Position numbers and translations under genes: made by a program. This document shows positions 25,955 to 33,097 of a stretch of DNA of 64,000 bases, piece after piece (positions within the stretch are counted from its first letter, which is position 1; each line of letters starts with the position of its first letter). The notes beneath the pieces were generated by a model. It worked only from the letters and a program-made list of their open reading frames with translations. It did not search any database and was not told where the DNA came from. Origin of the DNA: Microbacterium trichothecenolyticum (GTDB taxonomy: Bacteria; Actinomycetota; Actinomycetes; Actinomycetales; Microbacteriaceae). The DNA lies in the NCBI RefSeq assembly GCF_030818955.1, contig NZ_JAUTBF010000001.1, positions 744,001 to 808,000 on the forward strand, read 5' to 3'.

Positions 25955-26404
25955 TCAGACGTCGCGCTCCCGGAGCTCGTCGTCGACGGAGGGGAGGCGG
26001 CGCAGCACGACACCCTTGGCTGCGTCGACCTGATCGGCGAGGTTGGTCAGTGCTCGTGCGACCGATCGCGCGGATGTGGTGCTCATGGAGTGGGTGACCA
26101 TGTTGCGGGCATCCATCAGCACGATCGGGTCGGGGCATCCGGGCTCGCCCTTGTCGAGGGTGACCATGTTGGCCACGTACTCGGGGTTCTCCCGCTCGGC
26201 ATCTTCGCGGTCCCAGGCGTCAGCGAGTGACAGAAGACGGACAGCGATGGCGCGCGCCGTGCCGCGGTCGAGGCTTGGGTCGTCGAGCCGGTCGACGTAG
26301 ATGCCGGCGAACACTCCCGTGTTGGGGTCCATGGCGCGGTGGATGTATTCCTCCGCGGTTTCCTGGTCGAACGGGTCCAGGTTGGGGATGGTGATGGTCT
26401 TCAA
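25955..26404 (-). CDS. Element protein of unknown function (149 aa)
   Basis: A mostly helical soluble protein with a TTG start at 26404 overlapping the previous stop (TTGA). A RNMVTHSMSTTSARSVARAL segment near residue 105 and a basic C-terminus are the only noticeable features. It sits directly upstream of the replication initiator in the same operon. No family is recognised. Confidence 0.55.
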   Translation of the reverse strand: MKTITIPNLDPFDQETAEEYIHRAMDPNTGVFAGIYVDRLDDPSLDRGTARAIAVRLLSLADAWDREDAERENPEYVANMVTLDKGEPGCPDPIVLMDARNMVTHSMSTTSARSVARALTNLADQVDAAKGVVLRRLPSVDDELRERDV

Positions 26405-26916
26405 GAGTCGGCCTGCTTTCGTGTCGTGTCGATGCGCTTGGCGCGCAGTCCGCGGGTGTCGACGATGTACTCGTCTTCGTCGCGGTCGGTGATGTGAGCG
26501 AGCACCCGATCGGTGGCGGCGACGGTGATCATGTAGACAAAGCGGGGTCGGTCGCCGTAGCGCTTGTTGATCTCAAGGAACCGTTCAGCGGTTGCCAGGG
26601 AGCCCGTCCAGGCAAGTCGGTGTGCGTACTGGGGTTCGGACGCCCGGTAAAGCGTGAGTGGCGCCTGTGGGCGCTCGGCGGGCTTGCAGTCCTCCGTGTA
26701 CCCCGCCGCCTGAAAAAGCTCGATCCACGTCAACTGGGTGAGCGCCCGGAAGGGTTGCTTTGCCGACGACCACACGTAGGGCACTGCTGCCGAGAGCTCG
26801 GCACCCGTCAGACGACCGGAGTAAAACCAGTCGAACAGGAGCGCCGGACCCTCGTGCGACCCGGTCCGGGTGGCGGCGCGGAGGAACGGCGACATGTTGT
26901 CAAAGTCGACGCTCAA
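26401..26916 (-). CDS. Possible ADP-ribosyltransferase-fold protein
   Basis: The 171-residue protein follows the pattern of an uncharacterised actinobacterial and phage family. After LFQAAGYTED comes LTLYRASE (Arg91), then AWTGSLATAERF (W103, T104), then VLAHITDRDEDEYIVDTRGL with E147-D-E149. The order Arg, W-(S/T)-T, E-x-E mirrors the R-S-E signature of NAD-binding ADP-ribosyltransferases, which I infer. The TTG start at 26916 overlaps the stop of an XRE-type gene by two bases, so the two are coupled as toxin-antitoxin or enzyme-regulator pairs often are. Activity is unproven; other start codons such as ATG 26895 are possible. Confidence 0.5.
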   Translation of the reverse strand: MSVDFDNMSPFLRAATRTGSHEGPALLFDWFYSGRLTGAELSAAVPYVWSSAKQPFRALTQLTWIELFQAAGYTEDCKPAERPQAPLTLYRASEPQYAHRLAWTGSLATAERFLEINKRYGDRPRFVYMITVAATDRVLAHITDRDEDEYIVDTRGLRAKRIDTTRKQADS

Positions 26917-27176
26917 CTCGTCGCCGCCTCGGGTGCCAGGGCGCCGGTCATCACGTCGAGGACGTCGATGTCGTACACGCGGCTGAACGCGCTCAGCATC
27001 CCCAGGGTGATGTCTCGTTGGCCGTTCTCGATGCGCGAGACGGTTGATCGCGAGAGCTGCAATCCCTCGGTTGCCACGCGCTGAGTGGCCACGGTCTGCG
27101 TCATGCGGAGAGCGAGGCGAGCGCCGCGCAGTGTGCACCCGATCGTGCAGGTGTATTCCGTCTGCCTCTTCGCCAC
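26913..27176 (-). CDS. XRE-family helix-turn-helix protein
   Basis: An 87-residue protein that is essentially one Cro/C1-type domain. The recognition region reads LQLSRSTVSRIENGQRDITLGML (residues 40-62 or so), with the typical SRIENG turn. The GTG start at 27176 lies three bases after the previous stop. Being fused in translation to the possible ADP-ribosyltransferase gene downstream, it may be its antitoxin-like regulator; it could equally be a Cro-like lysogeny protein. Confidence 0.75.
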   Translation of the reverse strand: MAKRQTEYTCTIGCTLRGARLALRMTQTVATQRVATEGLQLSRSTVSRIENGQRDITLGMLSAFSRVYDIDVLDVMTGALAPEAATS

Positions 27177-27179
27177 GGA

Positions 27180-28034
27180 TCAGCCCTCCGTCATCTGGAG
27201 CAGGGCACCCGTGGGGATACCGGCGTCGGTCGCCGTTTTGTTGAGGGCGCTGACGGTGATGGTCTCACCCAGCAGTGCGGCGGCGGCTACGAGATCCGTC
27301 CCGATCTGAGCGATCTCGTCGAGAGCGAAGGCGTTGTGGTCTTCGGTCGGCACTGTGACGCGCACAACGGGCTTTCCTTCGAAACGGAACGTGTCACCGT
27401 CGACGAAAACGCTCTGCTCGATCATGACCGTGCCCACCGTGCGTTCGAAGACGATCATGTCCACCGCGGCCCGGTTGCCCTGTCCGCAGACGTCAACCCA
27501 TGTCAGATCCGGGTCGGCCCAGTCCGGCCGGACCTTGCTGACCGCCTCGGAATGACCGCTCAACCACTGCTCCTGCAGCTCCTTATGCGCAGACGCCAGA
27601 TCCATCAGCGCTGACGTGACCTCCCACGCGAGGTAGTTCGCGGTCCCGTCCTCGTTGGGCTCGCCATCCATCAACCACAGCCCTCCGGCGACGAAAAGGT
27701 AACCCTCGTTGACGAGATAGCAATTCGGAAAGGCCCGGCCGAACCTGCGGTAGTCGAAGTCGCCCATCTGTTCCGGCCACCATCCTGCAGGGGTGCCGGC
27801 ACCGTCGGTGAACATCTGTTGTCCCGTCGCGAGGTCGTACGCGCGGATGACGTAGAAGTTATCGAGGTCATCGGGCCGCTGGACGCGAACACAGTCCCGG
27901 TCCACCCAGAGGGCATCACCCTCGGGAAGCATGGCCGGCACCGGATCGGCTGCGCGGATGTCGAAGTCCCCGGCCGCGTAGAACAAGTGACGCAGGCTCT
28001 CGTGGATGTCAGTGGTCTGGGGTACGGTATTCAT
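27180..28034 (-). CDS. Element protein of unknown function (284 aa)
   Basis: The first sizeable gene of the leftward operon. It encodes a soluble 284-residue protein with several aromatic strands (RHLFYAAGDFDIRA, GLWLMDGEPNEDGTANYLAW) and an alternating beta pattern in the middle (IVFERTVGTVMIEQSVFVDG). I recognise no domain. ATG 28034 has an AGAGGG site at good distance. Its early position behind the excisionase-like gene suggests a control or anti-host function, but nothing in the sequence shows one. Confidence 0.55.
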   Translation of the reverse strand: MNTVPQTTDIHESLRHLFYAAGDFDIRAADPVPAMLPEGDALWVDRDCVRVQRPDDLDNFYVIRAYDLATGQQMFTDGAGTPAGWWPEQMGDFDYRRFGRAFPNCYLVNEGYLFVAGGLWLMDGEPNEDGTANYLAWEVTSALMDLASAHKELQEQWLSGHSEAVSKVRPDWADPDLTWVDVCGQGNRAAVDMIVFERTVGTVMIEQSVFVDGDTFRFEGKPVVRVTVPTEDHNAFALDEIAQIGTDLVAAAALLGETITVSALNKTATDAGIPTGALLQMTEG

Positions 28035-28122
28035 GACTGATCCCTCTGCTAGCTGGTTGGTGGTTCGGTTTTCGCCCTCTGTCCCGGTTGCACCCGGGGA
28101 GAGGGCTTTCTTCTTGTTCACT

Positions 28123-28296
28123 TCAGACGCCCGTCAAGAAGTCGGCGATGTCTTCGGCCGTGCTGACGCGGCGACCGCCGACCAAGCGGGATCTCAGCGC
28201 CTTGGTGGACCAGAGCCAACGCACTGCTGCCTCCGTGCGCCTGATCTCCGTCGCCACTTCCGTGCAGAAGTAGACCTTGGGGATTGTGGTTGTCAT
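28123..28296 (-). CDS. Excisionase-like small HTH protein
   Basis: The 57-residue protein (MTTTIPKVYFCTEVATEIRR ... LVGGRRVSTAEDIADFL in outline) has the layout of AlpA/MerR-type excisionases: a Tyr-led entry strand, a helix-turn-helix with VRWLW, a wing GGRRV and a final DIADFL helix. Excisionases bend attachment-site DNA and steer the integrase toward excision. It is preceded by a perfect GGAGGAG ribosome site and is the first gene of the leftward operon, divergent from the repressor. It is a strong candidate for the directionality factor and also a possible transcription activator. Confidence 0.7.
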   Translation of the reverse strand: MTTTIPKVYFCTEVATEIRRTEAAVRWLWSTKALRSRLVGGRRVSTAEDIADFLTGV

Positions 28297-28418
28297 AGCT
28301 CCTCCGTGGTGTGTCTTTTTGACACGTTCGAGGTGCCTGGCGTGCCACCTCGATCCGTTGCCGTGACCGTATCACGGACGTGGCGAGAAAATCCACCACG
28401 GCCCCTTAGGGTGTCGTT

Positions 28419-29129
28419 ATGGCACACCTCGGCGAGACCGTGAACGCGCGAATCAAGCAGTTCCGCCTCATGAACGGCATCAACATGCAGGAGCTGGCGG
28501 AGAGAGCGGGTATCAGTCGGGCCGTCGTCGTCAACATCGAACGCAATCGGAAGACGGATCTCACGTTCTCGGAGCTCGTCGCGATCGCAGATGCCCTGGG
28601 TGTACCTCTCGTGGCGCTCGTCTACGAGGTAGAAAAGCCAAGAAAGGCAATCCAGGTGGGCCGCCACGAGATGGACGTGTTCAACGCCGTGCGCACCCTC
28701 GTCGGAGAGGGCGAAACGATCTGGGACATCCACGACACACCCTCGACCGACTACGTTGCGGAGGTCTTGGATGCCACTGCCAAATTAGACGAGGCTCAGA
28801 CGCGGCTTTTCTCTCTCGCATCTAATCTTTTCTTCTCGGTGCTACGTGGGACTGGCATCGAAGAGATGGTCTCCGTGCTGCTGAGCAACTCGTACACGCA
28901 CAAGTCTCCTGAAGTTCAGACGCTCCTGAATGAAACCCTCGCGGAGCACGACCGAGCGAGTTATGCACTCTTTCTGATCGAGCAGATCGGTACCGAGACG
29001 CAGCGGTGGAAAGAGGCCGCATCGGCGCTTCGCGCCCTCGGCGGCGAGCCAGGCACCTTCTTGGACGCGCAGCACGTGTGGCAGAACACGGAAATTCTCG
29101 ACGATGGCATCGATCAAGCAACGCCCTGA
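28419..29129 (+). CDS. Repressor-like XRE protein of the element
   Basis: The 236-residue protein opens with a Cro/C1-type HTH (residues 8-62: MQELAERAGISRAVVVNIERN). A helical C-terminal region of about 150 residues shows no peptidase motif, so it is not an obvious LexA-like self-cleaving repressor. A TAGGGT -10 box at 28407-28412 stands six bases before the ATG, so the mRNA is leaderless. It faces the leftward operon across a 122-base control region and overlaps the integrase gene by 26 bases. The likely role is keeping the element dormant. Satellite repressors without a cleavage motif are usually released by a helper-phage protein. Confidence 0.75.
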   Translation: MAHLGETVNARIKQFRLMNGINMQELAERAGISRAVVVNIERNRKTDLTFSELVAIADALGVPLVALVYEVEKPRKAIQVGRHEMDVFNAVRTLVGEGETIWDIHDTPSTDYVAEVLDATAKLDEAQTRLFSLASNLFFSVLRGTGIEEMVSVLLSNSYTHKSPEVQTLLNETLAEHDRASYALFLIEQIGTETQRWKEAASALRALGGEPGTFLDAQHVWQNTEILDDGIDQATP

Positions 29130-30186
29130 CGGCGTGTGGCGCGCACGCTACGTCGGGCCGGACGGCAAGGAGTACGCGAAGCACGCGAAGCTGAAGCGCG
29201 ACGCGCAGGCGTGGCTGGATGACGCCACCGCAGCTATGCAGGCGGGGACATGGGTGGACCCCCGCACGTCGAAGATGACCGTGGGGGAGTGGCTCGACAC
29301 GTGGGAGGCCGGCTACGCCGGAAACCGCCCCGGGACGGTCAAGTCTGCAGCCACGCACCTCAAGCTCATCCGCGCGAAGTTCGGGACTCGGCAGCTGCGC
29401 AGCATCCGGTCATCGGACGTGAAGACGTGGATGGCCGAGCTCGCCGAAAAGTACGCGCGATCGTACGTCTACGCGATCCACCGGCGCCTGGCGCAGGTGT
29501 TCACGGATGCCGTCCACGATGGCGTGGTGGCGCGATCTCCGGTCTCGAGGCGTACGAGCCCTCCGGCAGCGTCTCAGCGGCCCTACGTGGCCACCACGGC
29601 GCAGGTGTGGGCCCTCTACGACGCCCTCCCACGCGCGTACCGCAACATGCTGCTGCTCGGAGCGTTCGCGGGGCTCCGACCCGGCGAGATCGCAGCGCTG
29701 AAACGGTCCGACGTCGACTGGGCTGCGCCGTCGATCGAGGTACGCGCGCAGCACGACGGCGCCGAGCTCAAGACAGAAGCATCGGCCGGGGTCGTGCCAA
29801 TCCCAGGGGACCTGGCGACTATGCTCAAGGCTGACGCGGGGGAGAGCTATATCGTTCCCGGCGTCTTCGGCCGCGGCGTCACGGCATGGCACCTGAACGA
29901 CGTGTGGGCGACGACGCGCGCCACGATTGAGGGTCTTCCGGAGGGGTTCCGGATCCAGGATCTCCGTCACTACTTCGCGAGTCTGCTCATCGCTGCCGGC
30001 CTCGATATCAAGGTCGTACAGACACGGATGCGGCACGCCTCCCCGGTCATCACGCTTCGCACCTACGCACACCTGTGGCCGGACACGGATGACACGTCGC
30101 GCGCGGCCGTGGCGAGCGTTTTGAGCGCGCGAAAGAGCCCCCCGGGTGCGGACCCGGAGGGCTCTTCGTTAGCTTCTGCGGACTGA
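29104..30186 (+). CDS. Tyrosine recombinase integrase
   Basis: It catalyses integration at the glnA1 3' end. The 360-residue protein has an N-terminal arm-binding domain, a core-binding domain (about residues 58-150), and a catalytic domain with R192 (GLRPGEI), K223, R288 (DLRHYF), H311 (RHASPVITLRTY) and nucleophile Y321. The first His of the usual HxxR box is Gln285 here (IQDLRH), a tolerated but uncommon change. The start overlaps the repressor gene, so both share one transcript. The gene ends 47 bases before the right repeat, and its last codons include a strong hairpin (30133-30166). Confidence 0.93.
   Translation: MASIKQRPDGVWRARYVGPDGKEYAKHAKLKRDAQAWLDDATAAMQAGTWVDPRTSKMTVGEWLDTWEAGYAGNRPGTVKSAATHLKLIRAKFGTRQLRSIRSSDVKTWMAELAEKYARSYVYAIHRRLAQVFTDAVHDGVVARSPVSRRTSPPAASQRPYVATTAQVWALYDALPRAYRNMLLLGAFAGLRPGEIAALKRSDVDWAAPSIEVRAQHDGAELKTEASAGVVPIPGDLATMLKADAGESYIVPGVFGRGVTAWHLNDVWATTRATIEGLPEGFRIQDLRHYFASLLIAAGLDIKVVQTRMRHASPVITLRTYAHLWPDTDDTSRAAVASVLSARKSPPGADPEGSSLASAD
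30133..30166. terminator. Bidirectional terminator inside the integrase 3' end
   Basis: AAGAGCCCCCCGGGT and ACCCGGAGGGCTCTT form a 15-bp stem with one mismatch and a GCGG loop. On the minus strand it is followed by TTTC, so it can end glnA1 transcription arriving from the right. Confidence 0.75.
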
Positions 30187-30196
30187 ACGCGGACTA
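30175..30196. promoter_or_regulatory. Candidate integrase arm-type sites, right end
   Basis: GCGGACT at 30178-30184 and 30189-30195, 11 bp apart, same orientation and spacing as at the left end. The first copy overlaps the integrase stop codon. Confidence 0.6.
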
Positions 30197-30232
30197 GAGA
30201 CCGTGAATGCCCCGGAATCCCGGCGCTGGTGG

Positions 30233-30254
30233 TCAGACCCCGAAGTACAGCTCG
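30233..30254. repeat. attR core: right copy of the 22-bp direct repeat
   Basis: It equals the last 22 bases of glnA1, coding for ELYFGV and the stop, and matches 20094-20115 exactly. Confidence 0.95.
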
Positions 30255-31657
30255 TACTCGAAGGGGTGCGGGCGCTGAGCGATCGGCTGGATCTCGTTCT
30301 CGATCTTGTACTCGATCCAGGTCTCGATGAGCTCCTCGGTGAAGACGCCACCGGCGAGCAGGAACTCGTGGTCGGCGCGGAGGGCCTCGAGCGAGTCGAG
30401 CAGCGAGTTCGGGACCTGCGGGATGTTCTTGGCCTCTTCGGCGGGGAGCTCGTAGAGGTCCTTGTCGACGGGCTCGTGCGGCTCGATGCGGTTCTTGATG
30501 CCGTCGATGCCGGCCATGAGCTGGGCCGCGAACGCGAGGTACGGGTTGCCCGAGGCGTCGGGGGCGCGGAATTCGATGCGCTTGGCCTTGGGGTTCGTGC
30601 CCGTGATCGGGATACGGATGGCCGCGGAGCGGTTACCGGCCGAGTACACCAGGTTGACCGGCGCCTCGAAGCCCTTCACCAGACGGTGGTAGCTGTTGAG
30701 GGTCGGGTTGGTGAAGGCGAGCACGGCGGGGGCGTGAGCCAGGATGCCACCGATGTACCAGCGCGCGATGTCGGAGAGCCCGCCGTAACCGGTCTCCTCG
30801 TAGAACAGCGGCTTGCCGTCGTTCCACAGCGACTGGTGCGTGTGCATGCCCGAACCGTTGTCGCCGAAGAGCGGCTTCGGCATGAAGGTGGCGACCTTGC
30901 CCCACTCTTCGGCGGTGTTCTTGACGATGTACTTGAACTTCAGGATGTCGTCGGCCGCGTGCACCATGGTGTCGAAGCGGTAGTTGATCTCGGCCTGGCC
31001 GCCGGTGCCCACCTCGTGGTGCGCGCGCTCGAGGATGAGGCCGGCCTCGATGAGCTTCAGGCTGATGTCGTCGCGCAGGTCGGCCTGCTTGTCGACGGGC
31101 GAGACGGGGAAGTACCCACCCTTGTAAGGGGTCTTGTTGGCGAGGTTTCCGCCCTCTTCCACGCGGCCCGTGTTCCAGGCGCCTTCCTCGGAGTCTACCG
31201 AGTAGAAGCTCGCGTTCTGCTTCACTTCATAGCGGACGTCGTCGAAGATGTAGAACTCAGCCTCGGGAGCGAAGTACGCGGTGTCGGCGATGCCGGTCGA
31301 CGCGAGGTACTTCTCGGCCTTCTTGGCGACCTGACGCGGGTCCTTCGAGTAGATCTCACCGTTGCGCGGGTTGTAGATGTCGAAGACCATGACGAGCGTC
31401 TTCGCCTCGCGGAACGGGTCGAGGTACGCCGTCGTCACGTCGGGGATGAGCTGCATGTCCGACTCGTGGATGTTCGCGAACCCGCGGATCGACGAGCCAT
31501 CGAACAGCTGTCCGACGGTGAAGAACTCCTCGTCGACGGTCGAGGCGGGGATGTTGAAGTGCTGCTGCACACCAGGAAGATCCGTGAAACGGATGTCGAG
31601 GAACTTGACGTCCTCGTCCTGGATGAACTTGAGCACCTCGGACGAATCTTTGAACAT
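30233..31657 (-). CDS. glnA: Type I glutamine synthetase (GlnA1)
   Basis: The main ammonia-assimilating enzyme. The 474-residue protein shows LFDGSSIRG, the metal ligands in APEAEFYI and GGQAEINYR, the ATP-loop motif [23 protein letters not shown], and the adenylylation region DLYELPAEE near residue 400 whose Tyr is the GlnE target. ATG 31657 begins [11 protein letters not shown]. The element at 20094-30254 is inserted at its 3' end but the repeat keeps the coding sequence whole. The gene's original terminator is now at 20034-20080. Confidence 0.97.
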   Translation of the reverse strand: MFKDSSEVLKFIQDEDVKFLDIRFTDLPGVQQHFNIPASTVDEEFFTVGQLFDGSSIRGFANIHESDMQLIPDVTTAYLDPFREAKTLVMVFDIYNPRNGEIYSKDPRQVAKKAEKYLASTGIADTAYFAPEAEFYIFDDVRYEVKQNASFYSVDSEEGAWNTGRVEEGGNLANKTPYKGGYFPVSPVDKQADLRDDISLKLIEAGLILERAHHEVGTGGQAEINYRFDTMVHAADDILKFKYIVKNTAEEWGKVATFMPKPLFGDNGSGMHTHQSLWNDGKPLFYEETGYGGLSDIARWYIGGILAHAPAVLAFTNPTLNSYHRLVKGFEAPVNLVYSAGNRSAAIRIPITGTNPKAKRIEFRAPDASGNPYLAFAAQLMAGIDGIKNRIEPHEPVDKDLYELPAEEAKNIPQVPNSLLDSLEALRADHEFLLAGGVFTEELIETWIEYKIENEIQPIAQRPHPFEYELYFGV

Positions 31658-31789
31658 GAAGACTCCAGAGGTAGAACATTCGGGATCGGGCCGACCTCGG
31701 CCAGCCTCCTCGACCCTATACAGAACCGGTGTCTCTGCGATATCTCGGATGTTTCCGGCATGTTACGCGGGCCCGATTACGCTGGTGCC

Positions 31790-32218
31790 GTGAGCGTCCC
31801 CGTAGACAACGAGTACCCGGGCCAACGGCTCGGCCTTCCCCGCGATGGTCGCGGCTCCATCGCGCGGCCGGGACGTCGTATCGCGGCGCTCCTGATCGAC
31901 GTCGCCAGCGCAGGGCTCATTGGCTTCGCCTTCTTCTCCTCTCCGGATCCGGTGACCGGTGTGCCGTTCGCAAACCCGCTTGCGACGAACCTCATCTTCT
32001 TCGTCGTGCAGATCCTCTTCATCCCCCTCATCGGCGGCAGCCCCGGGCACCGCCTCATGGGAATGCGTCTGGAGCTGGCATCCGGAGGATGGGTCGGCCT
32101 CTGGCGCCCGATCGTGCGCACGGTGCTGCTGGCACTCGTGATCCCGGCCGTGGTCTGGGACGCGGATCAGCGCGGCCTGCACGACAAGGCGGTCGGAACC
32201 CTCCTGGTACGGTCCTGA
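31790..32218 (+). CDS. RDD-family membrane protein
   Basis: A 142-residue membrane protein. The first helix carries the Arg-Asp pair of the family (RPGRRIAALLIDVASAGLIG). Two further helices follow (ATNLIFFVVQILFIPLIGGS, IVRTVLLALVIPAVVW), and the end DQRGLHDKAVGTLLV matches the family's DxxxxHD tail. The transported or bound substrate is unknown. GTG 31790 lies six bases after the TACGCT box at 31778-31783, a leaderless start. It is divergent from glnA1. Confidence 0.85.
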   Translation: MSVPVDNEYPGQRLGLPRDGRGSIARPGRRIAALLIDVASAGLIGFAFFSSPDPVTGVPFANPLATNLIFFVVQILFIPLIGGSPGHRLMGMRLELASGGWVGLWRPIVRTVLLALVIPAVVWDADQRGLHDKAVGTLLVRS

Positions 32219-32265
32219 GATGACGAAGGCCCCCGCTCGAGCGGGGGCCTTCGTCATCTCAGGAC
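32212..32265. terminator. Perfect 54-bp palindromic bidirectional terminator
   Basis: The sequence is its own reverse complement from GTCCTGAGATGACGAAGG at the left to the mirror sequence at the right, centred on CTCGAG at 32236-32241. It includes the stop codon of the RDD gene and ends one base before the stop codon of the DUF4191 gene. Confidence 0.9.
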
Positions 32266-32266
32266 A

Positions 32267-32977
32267 TCAGCGGGGACGCGGTGCGCGCATCTTGGTGGGG
32301 TCGACGCCCTTCGGGATCGGCAGCGACGACAGTCCCTGCGACACCGACGAGATGCGCTTGATGACCGCAGCCATGGTGGCGCGATCGACCTTCTTCGGCA
32401 GCGCCTTGATCGTCGATGCGAGCTTGGCGATCTCGACGTCGTCGTCACCGTGTCCGACGTAGAGCACCGTCACCGGCACGCCCGATGCGACGCGCTGCAC
32501 GCGACCGCGTTCCTCGCCGACCAGACGCGTGAGACGGCTGCGGTTGCCCTCGCCGATCAACACCACACCGCCACGGCCGACGGCCCGGTACAGCGCCTCC
32601 TGGGTGCGAGGATTCACGGCGACGGGGTTCTCCGAGGCCTGCCAGTGACGGCCGAGGGAAGACGACAGCACGTGCCCGGTGGCACCCGGCATGCCGTCGA
32701 TCTTCTTGTACATCGCCGTGGTCGACAGGCGCGTCATGGTGATCATGGATGCCAGGATGCCGGTGAGCAGGCCCGTCACACCCCACAGGATGATGCTCCA
32801 TACCGCGGGCGGCGGGATGAGGAATCCGACGACGACGCCGAGCGCAATTCCGACGAGCACGATGGCCGCCAGCAGGAAGGGCAGCCACCGATACTCCTTC
32901 TGCGTGAAGGTGTAGAGGGTTTTCAGCTGCGAGAAGAAGCCCGGACGCTTCTCGGGCGTGGAAGTGCGAGCGGCCAT
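32267..32977 (-). CDS. DUF4191 membrane protein
   Basis: The 236-residue protein has two adjacent membrane helices near residues 30-80 (LPFLLAAIVLVGIALGVVVG and IILWGVTGLLTGILASMI) and a cytoplasmic C-terminal domain of about 150 residues with AVGRGGVVLIGEG. This is the actinobacterial DUF4191 family, usually found near lipoyl or glutamine synthetase genes; its function is not established. ATG 32977 follows a TAGAAT box at 32985-32990 by 7 bases. It is convergent with the RDD gene. Confidence 0.85.
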   Translation of the reverse strand: MAARTSTPEKRPGFFSQLKTLYTFTQKEYRWLPFLLAAIVLVGIALGVVVGFLIPPPAVWSIILWGVTGLLTGILASMITMTRLSTTAMYKKIDGMPGATGHVLSSSLGRHWQASENPVAVNPRTQEALYRAVGRGGVVLIGEGNRSRLTRLVGEERGRVQRVASGVPVTVLYVGHGDDDVEIAKLASTIKALPKKVDRATMAAVIKRISSVSQGLSSLPIPKGVDPTKMRAPRPR

Positions 32978-33097
32978 AGGAACGATTCTATCTTCGCCGC
33001 CGGTGGCCCCTCCTCCCCACACGGTCGATCGTCGGGTTCATCCCCATTCGGCCCTGTGGCCCGTCGTCGCGTCGCGCGACTCCTGCAGCATCGCCGT

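Larger units (their letters stand above)
20094..30254. mobile_element. Integrated element in the 3' end of glnA1 (phage satellite-like or reduced prophage)
   Basis: A 10.1-kb unit bounded by a perfect 22-bp repeat of the glnA1 end. It encodes a tyrosine integrase adjacent to the right repeat, an upstream repressor-like HTH gene, a divergent excisionase-like gene, replication genes, a WhiB-like regulator, a tRNA, an HNH nuclease, a phage tail-like protein and a zinc-finger/HTH protein. All genes but the repressor and integrase run leftward with short overlaps, as in phage early operons. No terminase, portal, capsid or conjugation gene is visible. The shape (integrase end, divergent control region, replication block) resembles PICI-type satellites; a decayed prophage is the main alternative. 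Confidence 0.9.
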
